A stretch of 14,483 nucleotides of DNA from Saprospirales bacterium (GTDB taxonomy: Bacteria > Bacteroidota > Bacteroidia > Chitinophagales > Saprospiraceae): the NCBI GenBank assembly GCA_003448025.1, contig DLXL01000411.1, positions 12,518-27,000 of the forward strand, given 5' to 3'. Position numbers and translations under genes: made by a program. Below the pieces are notes generated by a model. The model did no database searches and was not told where the DNA came from. It saw only the letters and a program-made list of their open reading frames with translations. Positions 1-7,544 of this stretch are shown piece by piece (the stretch's first letter is position 1; every line of letters starts with the position of its first letter).

Positions 1-30
1 AACACCCAAACACCAAAACACTAATACACT
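1..30. repeat. Octamer (CAAAACAC-type) repeat array, partial
   Basis: Tandem 8-bp units of the form (C/A)AAACAC(C/T) are visible: a partial unit at 1-6, then CAAACACC (7-14), AAAACACT (15-22) and AATACACT (23-30). The array runs off the left window edge. It overlaps the stop codon (21-23, read on the minus strand) and last residues of the FG-GAP repeat gene, so in the sense of that gene the array is GTGTTTTG-like. The same octamer forms the arrays at 5364-5411 and 5548-5619. Confidence 0.8.
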
Positions 31-2324
31 AAAATCCTTGCTGTTGCCTGACGGCCCTCCGATGCTACCTGTAAGATATAAACGCCGGGATTCCAGGATT
101 TTACGTCAATATGAAAGAATCCGCTGTCTTCCTGTCCGGAAGCAGTCAGTTGACCGATGGCATTAAAGGCCTGCCATTGAACAGGTTGGTCCACCGGCCA
201 TTCCACTTTAGTCCAGGAACGTGTCGGATTTGGACTTAAGAGAAGTTGAGGAGATCCTGGCTGGTAGGTACTAACCGGTACACTTATATCCACCAATTCT
301 GTGCGGTAGAGGGATAAACCGCCACGTTGATTGCCAATGACCATGTCCAATACGCCATCGTTGTCCAGATCGGCAAAGGCAGGGTGAGAGCGGTTGCCTT
401 CATCAATATTTCCCCATGTAACAGAAATGGCCGGGAAGGTATCCTGGTTGGCGCCTTGCAGGTAATACGCTTCCAGATGGCCTCTTTGAACGCCCGTAAT
501 AATAATCGGGCCATCAGGTGTTTGAATGATCGCCGGAGTACTCATGCCAACGACTTCCGGAGGAACCCTGGCATCAATTTGACCGATCTTTTGCAAGGTT
601 GGTGATGCTGGAAAAACAGGATTTGAGGGACTTCCGGTATTTTTGAAGAAATTGATATTGCCGGAGCGCTCTCCAACCACCAAATCCTGTAGCCCGTCGT
701 TGTCCAGGTCATATACTATTGGCGCCGAAACAGAGCCAATAACATCCATATCCAGCCACATCGGATTGGTATCATATTCCAGGATAAATGGCTGCCCGGG
801 GCCTGCGGTATTCCGATAGCAATACACGCCACCTTTGTTGTTCCCTACCAGGAGATCCAGATCACCGTCACTATCGATATCACCAAAAGTGGGGGAAAAG
901 TCATAATCCTGCGGAGCAAATTGCGACAGGCCTGCAAAGTCTGTTTCTGTCAATTCAAAAGCAGGTACCGTTGGGGTACCAATGTTCAGGTACAAATACA
1001 ATCTGGAATTGGTGAAGGTTGCGGAATTATTTCCAAAGGAATAATAACCATAGTTGCCAACCACCAGGTCCAGCAGTCCGTCTGCATTGACATCTACTAT
1101 AGCAGGATGTGTTGCAGTACCCATTTCTATCATATCGTCCTGAAAAAGCCCCTTTACCTCCAGTTCAAACTCATGTAAACCCACCGTTGAGGCCTTATTA
1201 TGATAAAGCCACACACTTTTTCGATCCTCTCCGCTGGTAGGATTGTTAAGCGAAGCAATCAAATCCCTTTTTCCATCATTATCATAATCTACCAGATACG
1301 TTCCCGGAAATGTTCGGATAGAAATGGGCACATTATTGGAAGGAAATGAGGTATCCTGCGATACCATCCAGGCGTTTTGAGGGGTGCCACCATTGTACAT
1401 CAGCACAACACAGTCATAGGATACATTACCCAGCAACAAATCCCTGTCTCCGTCATTTTCATAATCGAAAGTAGAAATAGCTGCTCCGGGGTGTAAATTA
1501 TCGCGTTCTTCTGAACCCGGGGCTTGAACCCCTGCACAATCAACAAAACAGGTATCCGGATGGCAACTGAGTTGCGCTTTACAACCCTCCATTCCATTTT
1601 CGAAAAATCTGCCCCAACAGTTGTCATAAAGCTCATACTGCGGTTTTGACAATGGAAGCCCATTTTCTACAGAGGTGTTCCGAAGCATGGTTAAAGAGGT
1701 GGATGTTCCGGCTGGGAACGCCACAATATCCAGATCACCATCTCCATCAATATCATCAATAGAAGGAACATCCCCCCGATTGATCGGAAAATTGTTGTAC
1801 GCCGGCGGGTTGTCGTCCGGATAAAAAATGTAAAGAGGATTGCAAGCGCTACAATTTGACGGATAAGTAAACAGATGCGGCGAGAACTTCAATCCAAATC
1901 CATCATAATAGCCTTTAAAGACCTGAATTTCCTGACTGGCCGGCGAAAGCGCTGCGCAAAAAATATCCATAATGCCATCCTGATCAAAGTCCCGCATCAA
2001 CATCCAATCGGTAAGCCCGGCAGGAAAATTGATGGCATACTCCGGCCGAAAAACATAGTTCGGATTGCCGGGGGCTCCTTCGTTGATAAACGTGAGCAAA
2101 ACACCTCCCACCCGGTCGAACAATACCAGATCAGGAGTTAGGTCGTGATCCAAATCAGCTGATGAAAACTGTGGCGCATTCAGCCCGCCTGCAAATGGAT
2201 ATTTCAGATCTATCCCAAACTCCCGGACCGGTGCACTTCGACGCTCAAATTTTTGTACTGTTTGAGCATTCAGTGCACAGGATAAAACCAGAAACAAGCA
2301 AAAAGTGCAGAATACTATGCGCAT
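21..2324 (-). CDS. Secreted FG-GAP/VCBS repeat protein with T9SS sorting domain
   Basis: This 767-residue protein is probably exported and secreted or surface-anchored by T9SS. Residues 1-20 form a signal peptide with a likely cut at A20|Q21. Nine Asp-rich FG-GAP/VCBS calcium-loop motifs of the form DxDxDGxxDLxxG are visible, starting near residues 57, 112, 191, 287, 346, 411, 482, 539 and 652; this is the signature of an integrin-alpha-like beta-propeller. A Cys-rich insert (C236, C248, C254, C259, C263) interrupts the repeats. Residues about 695-767 match a type A T9SS C-terminal domain: an SPNP turn, then a GQ turn and a WNPGVYILQV-like strand. The start lies 26 nt after the carboxypeptidase stop on the same strand, so the two are probably co-transcribed. 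The stop codon sits inside an octamer repeat. The ligand is unknown; no catalytic domain is seen. Confidence 0.9.
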   Translation of the reverse strand: MRIVFCTFCLFLVLSCALNAQTVQKFERRSAPVREFGIDLKYPFAGGLNAPQFSSADLDHDLTPDLVLFDRVGGVLLTFINEGAPGNPNYVFRPEYAINFPAGLTDWMLMRDFDQDGIMDIFCAALSPASQEIQVFKGYYDGFGLKFSPHLFTYPSNCSACNPLYIFYPDDNPPAYNNFPINRGDVPSIDDIDGDGDLDIVAFPAGTSTSLTMLRNTSVENGLPLSKPQYELYDNCWGRFFENGMEGCKAQLSCHPDTCFVDCAGVQAPGSEERDNLHPGAAISTFDYENDGDRDLLLGNVSYDCVVLMYNGGTPQNAWMVSQDTSFPSNNVPISIRTFPGTYLVDYDNDGKRDLIASLNNPTSGEDRKSVWLYHNKASTVGLHEFELEVKGLFQDDMIEMGTATHPAIVDVNADGLLDLVVGNYGYYSFGNNSATFTNSRLYLYLNIGTPTVPAFELTETDFAGLSQFAPQDYDFSPTFGDIDSDGDLDLLVGNNKGGVYCYRNTAGPGQPFILEYDTNPMWLDMDVIGSVSAPIVYDLDNDGLQDLVVGERSGNINFFKNTGSPSNPVFPASPTLQKIGQIDARVPPEVVGMSTPAIIQTPDGPIIITGVQRGHLEAYYLQGANQDTFPAISVTWGNIDEGNRSHPAFADLDNDGVLDMVIGNQRGGLSLYRTELVDISVPVSTYQPGSPQLLLSPNPTRSWTKVEWPVDQPVQWQAFNAIGQLTASGQEDSGFFHIDVKSWNPGVYILQVASEGRQATARILVY

Positions 2325-2350
2325 GGTGGAATGTGTTTAATGTGGTGGAA

Positions 2351-4723
2351 TTAGTGAGCAATCGTCATTTTTATCGGCTGACTAACACCTGCCTGGGTTT
2401 GGATTTGGCCGGTATATATGCCGGCAGGCCAATGAGCTGTTTGGAGCTGAATTTGCGTTTGGCCAGACAATTGGAGATTTCGTTCAACCATTTTCTCACC
2501 CAACGCATTGAACACAAGCAAGGTTGCAGGGCCCTGGATATTTCCTCCATTTTCCCAGCGAATAGTGGTGAATTCATTCGCTGGATTAGGCTCATTTTGC
2601 TTCAGGCGGAATCCATTCAACGGAATAATTACGGTTTGTAACAGGGTTGGATCCGTATACACTACTTCCATATCGTCAAAGTAAAAGCCATCCCGCTCAT
2701 CGCCATTATCAGAACCGAATACAAACTTGATCGTGATATTTTGCCCTATAAACGAAGACAAATCCATACACTCTTCCACCCATTCAGGCTGGAAGTCTTC
2801 AAAAAGAAATTCTCCGGATGGCTGTGCTCCTATTCCTGAGCCAAGTTTGGTGTAGCGGCCACAACGCGCTTTATCTTCCGTCCCAACGGCCCTAACCTGT
2901 ACGTAGTCATATCGGGGTTCAATATCCCATTTTGCCCAAAAACGCAACTGAGGGCTTTTGGCGCCGTCAGGGATAAATAAACCTCCGTTAGACAACTGAA
3001 CATCTGAATAAGTAACCGGTGGATATGGTCCGTTCGGAGAATCTGTTATACTGGCTGGTGCAGAAACAAAGGTGGATTGGGTGGCTGCCCAACTTCCATT
3101 AACGGTCCAATTACTCAGGTTATCAGCCGGTTCGCCAAACAAAACAACATCCTTTCCCCCATAGAATTTTTGAAGGGTATCTGTTTGGGTATAAGCTCCG
3201 TTGGAATAAGTGAGCAGAAAAGAAAACGTTTCCCCAACCTGAATGGCCGGATTTAGCACCACCTGACTGTTCAGGGATACCACTTCAAATTGTGCAGGGT
3301 TAACATTGTGCGTGGCGTTCTGAATACTTTGAATGTTTCCTGTTAACGGACTGAGGCTAATGGTAAAGGGGCCATCCTGAAATCCATAACGAAACAGTTC
3401 TAAAGAGATTTCCGGAGTAAGGCTGGAAAAGTAGGTTTCACTTTTATCTGTCACCACCCCGAAACGAAGGGCACAAAGGGCGGTGCTGAGGTTTTGCCAA
3501 ACGTTTTCACGGTTCAGCGCATCGATCTCATCAGGCTGAGGCCAGAAGCCAGTTTTGCCAACCTCTGGCGTGAAAGAATTGGCGCCGCCTTCTGCAAACA
3601 TCCAGTCGTCGGAATTTCCATTCACATTATAGCCTACTGTTTCAATGGCTGTTCCGGCTTTGTATTTATTTTCCCGAGTAAACAATTTGGCAAAAATAGC
3701 CAGGGACGGATCAGCAAGTTCATTATTATATGCCCATGGATAAATCAACAAATTGCTGAATGTGTGATAGTTCTGAGCAAAAACAAAATCGTGTGCCAAA
3801 ACAAAATCCCTCATGGTGCGGGATTCCGGCTCTGAAAACGCTGACGGCCCCCGGTACGTTTGACTTTGTGGATTAGGAGACGACCCATTGTTGTCGTTTC
3901 CCCAAAAATAACCGTAATTTCGGTTCAAATCCACGCCGAAAGTACCGTCGCCATTATCCCGACGGTTTTTGCGCCATAAACCACCACCTTGAGGATCAGT
4001 AGTTTCATTATAAACATACCCGTCCGGATTAATGCATGGCACAAAATATAATTCGAGATTGTCTACAATGTATTTCACCTCCGGATCAGCATTGTAGTTT
4101 TCCAACAGGTACCACATAAAGAACAGCATCTGGCTGGCGCCGTTTGGTTCCCGACAGTGGTGAAGGGCAGTATACAGCACTTCGGATTCTGCTTCATCGG
4201 AATCCGGGTTGTCTGAAATTTTCACGTACTGGATTTTTCTGCCTTCCCAGGTTTCAATGGTATCACTGGCATCCAACCGGGCAGTAATCAGATTGGGGTA
4301 TTTGGCGCGCATATCATCCAGCACGGCCATCATTTCACTGAGGGTATGATACCCACCCATACTGCCGTATGTGTAATTAACCGGCGTTGGATAAGGGGTA
4401 ACCAGAGCTGAAGTACAACTTGCATCGCGGTTTTCTACCTGTGGATTGGCCAGCTTTTCCAGATAATCTTTTTTGAGATCCGCAATGCGGATTTTAGTAT
4501 TAAACCCAGCAGTACGAACCAGTTCGAGTTCCGATGCTGCCAGATCTGTTACTAATATTTGGCCAGGGACATGTATACCGTGGTCGGTTTCTATTCCGAG
4601 CGATGTGAGGAGGTTAATGTCTTTACCAAGGAGGTCAATTTCCACCCGGGAGTAGATTTCCGGGGATTGGGCATTTGCAAAAAGTGCACAAAAACTGATC
4701 AATAAGACGTACAGATACTTCAT
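2351..4723 (-). CDS. Secreted M14 zinc carboxypeptidase with T9SS sorting domain
   Basis: This 790-residue protein is a predicted extracellular metallocarboxypeptidase that removes C-terminal residues from peptides. The signal peptide is residues 1-18 (A18|Q19). The M14 catalytic domain spans about 115-420. Its zinc ligands are H189 and E192 (HCRE) and H320 (NYHTF). Substrate-binding arginines are R254 (WRKNRR) and R268 (DLNRNY), and E387 (FTPEVGK) is the general base, so the active site looks complete. Residues about 520-695 form a beta-rich MAM/jelly-roll-like region (FYFDDMEV), a usual accessory domain in such proteins. Residues 703-790 are a T9SS C-terminal domain (EPNPANEFTTIRW, then WPAGIYTGQI). 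It is the first gene of a two-gene minus-strand unit with the FG-GAP protein. A -7 element lies at 4743-4750. The exact specificity (CPA-like or CPB-like) cannot be read from the sequence. Confidence 0.93.
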   Translation of the reverse strand: MKYLYVLLISFCALFANAQSPEIYSRVEIDLLGKDINLLTSLGIETDHGIHVPGQILVTDLAASELELVRTAGFNTKIRIADLKKDYLEKLANPQVENRDASCTSALVTPYPTPVNYTYGSMGGYHTLSEMMAVLDDMRAKYPNLITARLDASDTIETWEGRKIQYVKISDNPDSDEAESEVLYTALHHCREPNGASQMLFFMWYLLENYNADPEVKYIVDNLELYFVPCINPDGYVYNETTDPQGGGLWRKNRRDNGDGTFGVDLNRNYGYFWGNDNNGSSPNPQSQTYRGPSAFSEPESRTMRDFVLAHDFVFAQNYHTFSNLLIYPWAYNNELADPSLAIFAKLFTRENKYKAGTAIETVGYNVNGNSDDWMFAEGGANSFTPEVGKTGFWPQPDEIDALNRENVWQNLSTALCALRFGVVTDKSETYFSSLTPEISLELFRYGFQDGPFTISLSPLTGNIQSIQNATHNVNPAQFEVVSLNSQVVLNPAIQVGETFSFLLTYSNGAYTQTDTLQKFYGGKDVVLFGEPADNLSNWTVNGSWAATQSTFVSAPASITDSPNGPYPPVTYSDVQLSNGGLFIPDGAKSPQLRFWAKWDIEPRYDYVQVRAVGTEDKARCGRYTKLGSGIGAQPSGEFLFEDFQPEWVEECMDLSSFIGQNITIKFVFGSDNGDERDGFYFDDMEVVYTDPTLLQTVIIPLNGFRLKQNEPNPANEFTTIRWENGGNIQGPATLLVFNALGEKMVERNLQLSGQTQIQLQTAHWPAGIYTGQIQTQAGVSQPIKMTIAH

Positions 4724-4742
4724 GTTTAGGTAGAATTTGGGG

Positions 4743-4750
4743 CAAAATTA
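4743..4750 (-). promoter_or_regulatory. Bacteroidota -7 element for the carboxypeptidase unit
   Basis: Read on the minus strand this is TAATTTTG, a full match to the Bacteroidota -7 consensus TAnnTTTG, about 20 nt upstream of the carboxypeptidase ATG. No clear -33 TTG is seen. The perfect 14-bp palindrome CCTGAAGCTTCAGG (4756-4769) lies directly upstream, between the -7 and -33 positions, and could be an operator. Confidence 0.45.
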
Positions 4751-4755
4751 AACCA

Positions 4756-4769
4756 CCTGAAGCTTCAGG
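4756..4769. promoter_or_regulatory. Perfect 14-bp palindrome, candidate operator
   Basis: CCTGAAGCTTCAGG is its own reverse complement. It sits in the divergent region between the carboxypeptidase unit and the small acidic protein, in the spacer of the predicted carboxypeptidase promoter. A repressor bound here would block RNA polymerase. No cognate regulator can be named. Confidence 0.35.
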
Positions 4770-4841
4770 CGTTATTTTTATACCATTTGGCATATTAAGG
4801 CATTTTTTTTTCGCAAAGGCGTTCAGGCGAACTGGAAACCG

Positions 4842-4849
4842 TAGTTTTG
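4842..4849 (+). promoter_or_regulatory. Bacteroidota -7 element for the small acidic protein gene
   Basis: TAGTTTTG matches TAnnTTTG exactly and lies 39 nt upstream of the ATG at 4889. A TTC at 4822-4824 is at a suitable distance for a degenerate -33 TTG. The predicted transcript would have a leader of about 30-35 nt. Confidence 0.45.
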
Positions 4850-4888
4850 CCGTTCGAATGAACCACACCCTCATTCCATTGATCCAAC

Positions 4889-5395
4889 ATGAAATTTGTT
4901 TCCGAAAAAGACATCGATGCTACGATTGAAGCGCTGGAGAATTACTCAGATGAGCAATATGAGCAGCAAATGGAAGCATTTGCAGAAGCACAGCCAGTTA
5001 TATTTGCCTGGTTGTTCAGTGAAGAGTTCGAGTTGCTAACCGAAGATGAACGTGGCTATCTACAGTATCTGGCCCTGATCGCGTGGAAATCCAATGAAAA
5101 GGTCAACGGACCTGTTGGGGCGGTTTCGGAGGATGAAATTGGCGAAGCAGAAGAAAAAAACTATGCCATGCTTGAGGCTACCACCGCCAAAAAATTCCGT
5201 GACCGGCTTAATCCGTTTTTTGAAGAAACTTCTCAGGAGGATTTGCTTGCCTTTGCGGAAGATGCCGTACTGGAAAGTGAAGACGACCCTGACGCCATTG
5301 TCAGTAAAGAAGGCCGTGAACCCATATTTATCGCCATCAAAACGCTGATAGATGTGTTAACTGGTGTTAGAGTGATTGAGTGTTTGGGTGTTTGA
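4889..5395 (+). CDS. Small acidic protein of unknown function
   Basis: This 168-residue protein has no family that I recognise. It has no signal peptide or membrane segment, so it is predicted to be cytoplasmic. It is strongly acidic (many Glu/Asp, for example around residues 80-90 and 115-136) and looks mostly alpha-helical, with an aromatic central segment (FAWLFSEEFELL, then YLQYLALIAWK). The ATG follows a good -7 element at 4842-4849. The last ten or so residues (GVRVIECLGV) are encoded inside an array of 8-bp units, so the native C terminus may have been replaced or extended by the repeat. The gene is divergent from the carboxypeptidase and stands alone. Confidence 0.8.
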   Translation: MKFVSEKDIDATIEALENYSDEQYEQQMEAFAEAQPVIFAWLFSEEFELLTEDERGYLQYLALIAWKSNEKVNGPVGAVSEDEIGEAEEKNYAMLEATTAKKFRDRLNPFFEETSQEDLLAFAEDAVLESEDDPDAIVSKEGREPIFIAIKTLIDVLTGVRVIECLGV

Positions 5396-5411
5396 GTGGT
5401 TGGGTGTTTTA
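5364..5411. repeat. Left octamer array (GTGTTTGG-type), six units
   Basis: Six head-to-tail 8-bp units run without a gap: GTGTTAGA, GTGATTGA, GTGTTTGG, GTGTTTGA, GTGGTTGG and GTGTTTTA. They are the reverse-complement type of the array at 5548-5619. The first four units encode the C terminus and stop codon (5393-5395) of the small acidic protein. Confidence 0.8.
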
Positions 5412-5547
5412 GTTGGCGTTCGGGTCCGTATGGCTAGGGGATAATCGATTTGAAGATTGCTGTAGAAGAAATGGTATGCCTCACACCCCCTCGCTTGGGG
5501 GATTGTTCAGAAGACGCTCAGCGGCCAAACCCAGCCGAACGCCAACT
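5411..5547. repeat. Core bounded by a perfect 13-bp inverted repeat
   Basis: AGTTGGCGTTCGG (5411-5423) is the exact reverse complement of CCGAACGCCAACT (5535-5547). The two copies abut the inner ends of the two octamer arrays, so the stem can extend imperfectly into the arrays. The 111-bp core has no coding potential that I can see. It contains a short GC hairpin (CCCCC 5486-5490, GGGGG 5497-5501). The whole block 5364-5619 resembles a small inverted-repeat (MITE-like) element or a very large transcript hairpin. No target-site duplication could be identified. Confidence 0.6.
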
Positions 5548-5619
5548 CAAACACCAAAACACGCAAACATCAAAACACGCAAACACTAAAACACCAAAAC
5601 ACTAAAACACCAAAACACC
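5548..5619. repeat. Right octamer array (AAAACACC-type), nine units
   Basis: Nine exact-length 8-bp units follow each other: CAAACACC, AAAACACG, CAAACATC, AAAACACG, CAAACACT, AAAACACC, AAAACACT, AAAACACC and AAAACACC. Only positions 1, 7 and 8 of the unit vary. The array ends 37 bp before the ATG of the CorC-like gene and supplies its upstream in-frame stop (TAA at 5603-5605). Confidence 0.85.
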
Positions 5620-5656
5620 ACCACCCCCACCCTTGAGCCCACTTTCATCACCACGA

Positions 5657-6625
5657 ATGGCCGGACGGGTTTCGGCGCTGCGGATAGGTAGCCACACCTT
5701 TCCCGCAACCCTGTTGCTATTGGCCATTTCAACCCTGGCTACCTGGTGGTTGTTGCCGTTATTCAGTTATTTACTTGGTACCGGACCAATAGCTGTGATC
5801 GTGGTATTGTTGTTGATTTTTGGGGTAATGCTACTATTTAAAAGTCTGATATTTAAGGGCATATATAAAAATCCTCACCTCGACGGCGAAGCAGCGTTGC
5901 TGGAATATTTAGTTCAACAAAACCAATCCGGCGCACCCGGAGAAGAAGAAGTGGAGATGGAGCTACTGGAAAACGCACTGCACCTCAAGCAGGTACGTGC
6001 GCACGACTGTATGGCGCCGCGAAATGAAATTATACATATAGATGTGAATGCTTCGGTGGCAGAGTTAAGGGAGAAGTTTATACAAAGCAGGCTTTCACGC
6101 ATTGTGGTAACCGCAGGTGGAGATCTTGATCGTATACTTGGTTATGTACATGTACAGCAATTGTTTCGGCAACCAAAAGATATTCACAGCATAGTGATGC
6201 CCATTACTTTTGTTCCGGTGAGCATCCAGGCCAACGACCTGCTGAATAAATTTGTGAAAAATCGCACCAATATTGCCTGCGTGGTTGACGAATATGGCAG
6301 TATTGCCGGCCTCGTAACCATGGAAGATGCTTTAGAGCAACTTTTTGGTGAAATTGACGACGAACACGATCAGGAGGAATTTATTGAAATACAGGTGTCT
6401 GATCAGGAGTTCATGTTTTCCGGCCGCTTAGAGATCCAATATCTCAATGAAAAATACCCCCAGCTGGGCCTCCCGGAAGGTGATTACAATACCCTTTCCG
6501 GCTATATTGTCAGCGCCACACAAACCATCCCCGAACAGGGCCTACGCATTAAACTTGACGGTAAAACCTTTCTCCTCGAGTTGGTCAGCGATCGGAAAAT
6601 CGAAACGATCCGGGTGATGGTATGA
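5657..6625 (+). CDS. CBS-pair/CorC_HlyC domain membrane protein with a short membrane region
   Basis: Starting at ATG 5657 this is a 322-residue inner-membrane protein of the CorC/HlyC-CNNM superfamily, a group linked to Mg2+/Co2+ handling and, in Bacteroidota, to gliding protein GldE. Two membrane segments lie at about 16-39 and 44-62. A CBS pair follows: CBS1 at about 118-172, opening with CMAPRNEI, and CBS2 at about 180-237, with the hallmark VVDEYGSIAGLVTMEDALE. The C-terminal CorC_HlyC domain is about 244-322. Family members usually have a CNNM (DUF21) domain of roughly 180 residues before the CBS pair; here only about 110 residues precede it, and no CNNM core motif is seen. A TTG at 5633 could add 8 residues; ATG is preferred because TTG starts are uncommon. 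A stop at 5603 rules out a longer N terminus. The octamer element lies directly upstream. The transported ion is not evident. Confidence 0.85.
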   Translation: MAGRVSALRIGSHTFPATLLLLAISTLATWWLLPLFSYLLGTGPIAVIVVLLLIFGVMLLFKSLIFKGIYKNPHLDGEAALLEYLVQQNQSGAPGEEEVEMELLENALHLKQVRAHDCMAPRNEIIHIDVNASVAELREKFIQSRLSRIVVTAGGDLDRILGYVHVQQLFRQPKDIHSIVMPITFVPVSIQANDLLNKFVKNRTNIACVVDEYGSIAGLVTMEDALEQLFGEIDDEHDQEEFIEIQVSDQEFMFSGRLEIQYLNEKYPQLGLPEGDYNTLSGYIVSATQTIPEQGLRIKLDGKTFLLELVSDRKIETIRVMV

Positions 6626-6644
6626 TGCCGGTATAAAAAGCGAA

Positions 6645-6668
6645 AGGCCTCCCACAGCAGGGAAGCCT
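6645..6668 (-). terminator. Candidate terminator of the Crp/Fnr-family gene
   Basis: AGGC-C-TCCC (6645-6653) pairs with GGGA-A-GCCT (6660-6668), giving eight pairs, one mismatch and a 6-nt loop. Read on the minus strand the hairpin is followed by CTTTCGCTTTTTATA, a T-rich tail about 80 nt past the regulator's stop. It lies between two convergent genes and may also act on the CorC transcript, although no T-run follows closely on that side. Confidence 0.5.
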
Positions 6669-6749
6669 CCACGCATTCAAACTTGCAGCGAATCTTTTTG
6701 TGTTTACCTTATTTGGGTAAAATATGGTCTTTTGTAGTCCCGCGTTTCA

Positions 6750-7430
6750 TTAGGCGAGCTTCTCCACATCGCGGATGAGGATGCTGTTTCGATTGAAATA
6801 TATGAGGTTTGAGCGCTTCAATTCGTTAAATACGGAGGTCACGGTTTGTCGGCTGGTGCCGGTTAAACTGGCAATCTCCTGCTGGGTCAAATGATGTTTC
6901 ACCAGCGTTTCAAAACCAACCCGACGGCCCTCGCGCGTAGCAGTTTCCTGCAAAAATTCAATGATCCGCTCCCGGGCATCCTTCACAACCAGTTTAGCCA
7001 GACGCTCTTCCACCCGCTGCAATCGCTGGGAAATATGCGCCATGCACGCAAAAATCAATCGCTGATTACCCTGCATCAACTGTTGGAAATCCTTCAGTTT
7101 GATCACCAGAAACTCGGCTCCATCATGCAAGCTTTGTGCAAATTCACTCCGGCAAGTTTCTCCTGCCAGCGTCAAATCACCGAAAATCATCTGCGGAGCA
7201 ATGATCTCTTTAATGATCTCCCTTCCTTCACCAGAAAAAGTACCTGTCTTGATACGACCTTTGGTTAGAAAATAAAGGTGTTCAGCCGCCTCATCCGGGA
7301 CATAAACAAAATGATAGCGAGGAGCAACCTGGTAGTGTGACGTATCCGCCAGTTGAGCCAATTCTGTCTCATTTAGAGAGCCAAACATTGGCAGTGATTT
7401 CAGGTAGTTGATTTTTGCTTGCTTGTCCAT
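6750..7430 (-). CDS. Crp/Fnr-family transcriptional regulator
   Basis: This 226-residue cytoplasmic DNA-binding protein has an N-terminal cyclic-nucleotide-binding-type effector domain (about 15-125), a dimer helix (about 125-150) and a C-terminal Crp-type winged helix (about 150-226). The helix-turn-helix is visible as LTQQEIASLTGTSRQTVTSV. There is no N-terminal Cys cluster; only C93 and C129 are present, so it is not an iron-sulfur FNR oxygen sensor. The effector is unknown. The reading frame stays open upstream to a Met codon at 7505, but ATG 7430 is chosen because it gives a standard length and start (MDKQAKINYLKSLPMF). In addition, a perfect -7 element at 7469-7476 would place the transcript start inside the longer version. 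The gene is divergent from the adhesin gene and probably autoregulated through their shared control region. Confidence 0.9.
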   Translation of the reverse strand: MDKQAKINYLKSLPMFGSLNETELAQLADTSHYQVAPRYHFVYVPDEAAEHLYFLTKGRIKTGTFSGEGREIIKEIIAPQMIFGDLTLAGETCRSEFAQSLHDGAEFLVIKLKDFQQLMQGNQRLIFACMAHISQRLQRVEERLAKLVVKDARERIIEFLQETATREGRRVGFETLVKHHLTQQEIASLTGTSRQTVTSVFNELKRSNLIYFNRNSILIRDVEKLA

Positions 7431-7468
7431 AAGGTAGGTTTTTGTGTTGATTATGTAGATTGATAGTA

Positions 7469-7476
7469 CAAAAGTA
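7469..7476 (-). promoter_or_regulatory. Bacteroidota -7 element for the Crp/Fnr-family gene
   Basis: On the minus strand this is TACTTTTG, a full match to TAnnTTTG, 38 nt upstream of the ATG at 7430. No convincing -33 TTG is seen at the usual distance. Its position decides the start codon, because transcription from here cannot include the Met codon at 7505. Confidence 0.5.
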
Positions 7477-7544
7477 TCCGTACCTGACCACCATAAAAAG
7501 GACAAATTCGCAGGTTTGTCGGAATAAAAAAATACATAAAATGA

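Noticed and set aside
1875..3835. Plus-strand open frames opposite the minus-strand genes, such as 2162-2641 and 3494-3835
   Set aside because: They lie inside strongly supported minus-strand genes and their translations show no domain, signal peptide or plausible composition. They are antisense shadows.
5486..5501. CCCCC/GGGGG hairpin as a terminator for the small acidic protein
   Set aside because: The stem has only five pairs and is followed by ATTGTTC rather than a T-run.
5364..5619. Octamer arrays as a CRISPR array
   Set aside because: Units of 8 bp are contiguous with no spacers of constant length, and there are no cas genes.
5633..5659. TTG 5633 as start of the CorC-like gene
   Set aside because: It is possible, but TTG starts are uncommon and the extra eight residues show no conserved pattern. 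ATG 5657 is preferred, though not proven.
5657..6625. Naming the CorC-like gene gldE
   Set aside because: GldE shares the CBS/CorC architecture, but the membrane domain here is too short and there is no gliding-gene neighbour (such as gldD) to support the name.
7431..7505. A 25-residue N-terminal extension of the Crp/Fnr-family protein starting at 7505
   Set aside because: The extension has no family similarity, and the consensus -7 element at 7469-7476 lies inside it. The start at 7430 gives a standard-length protein.
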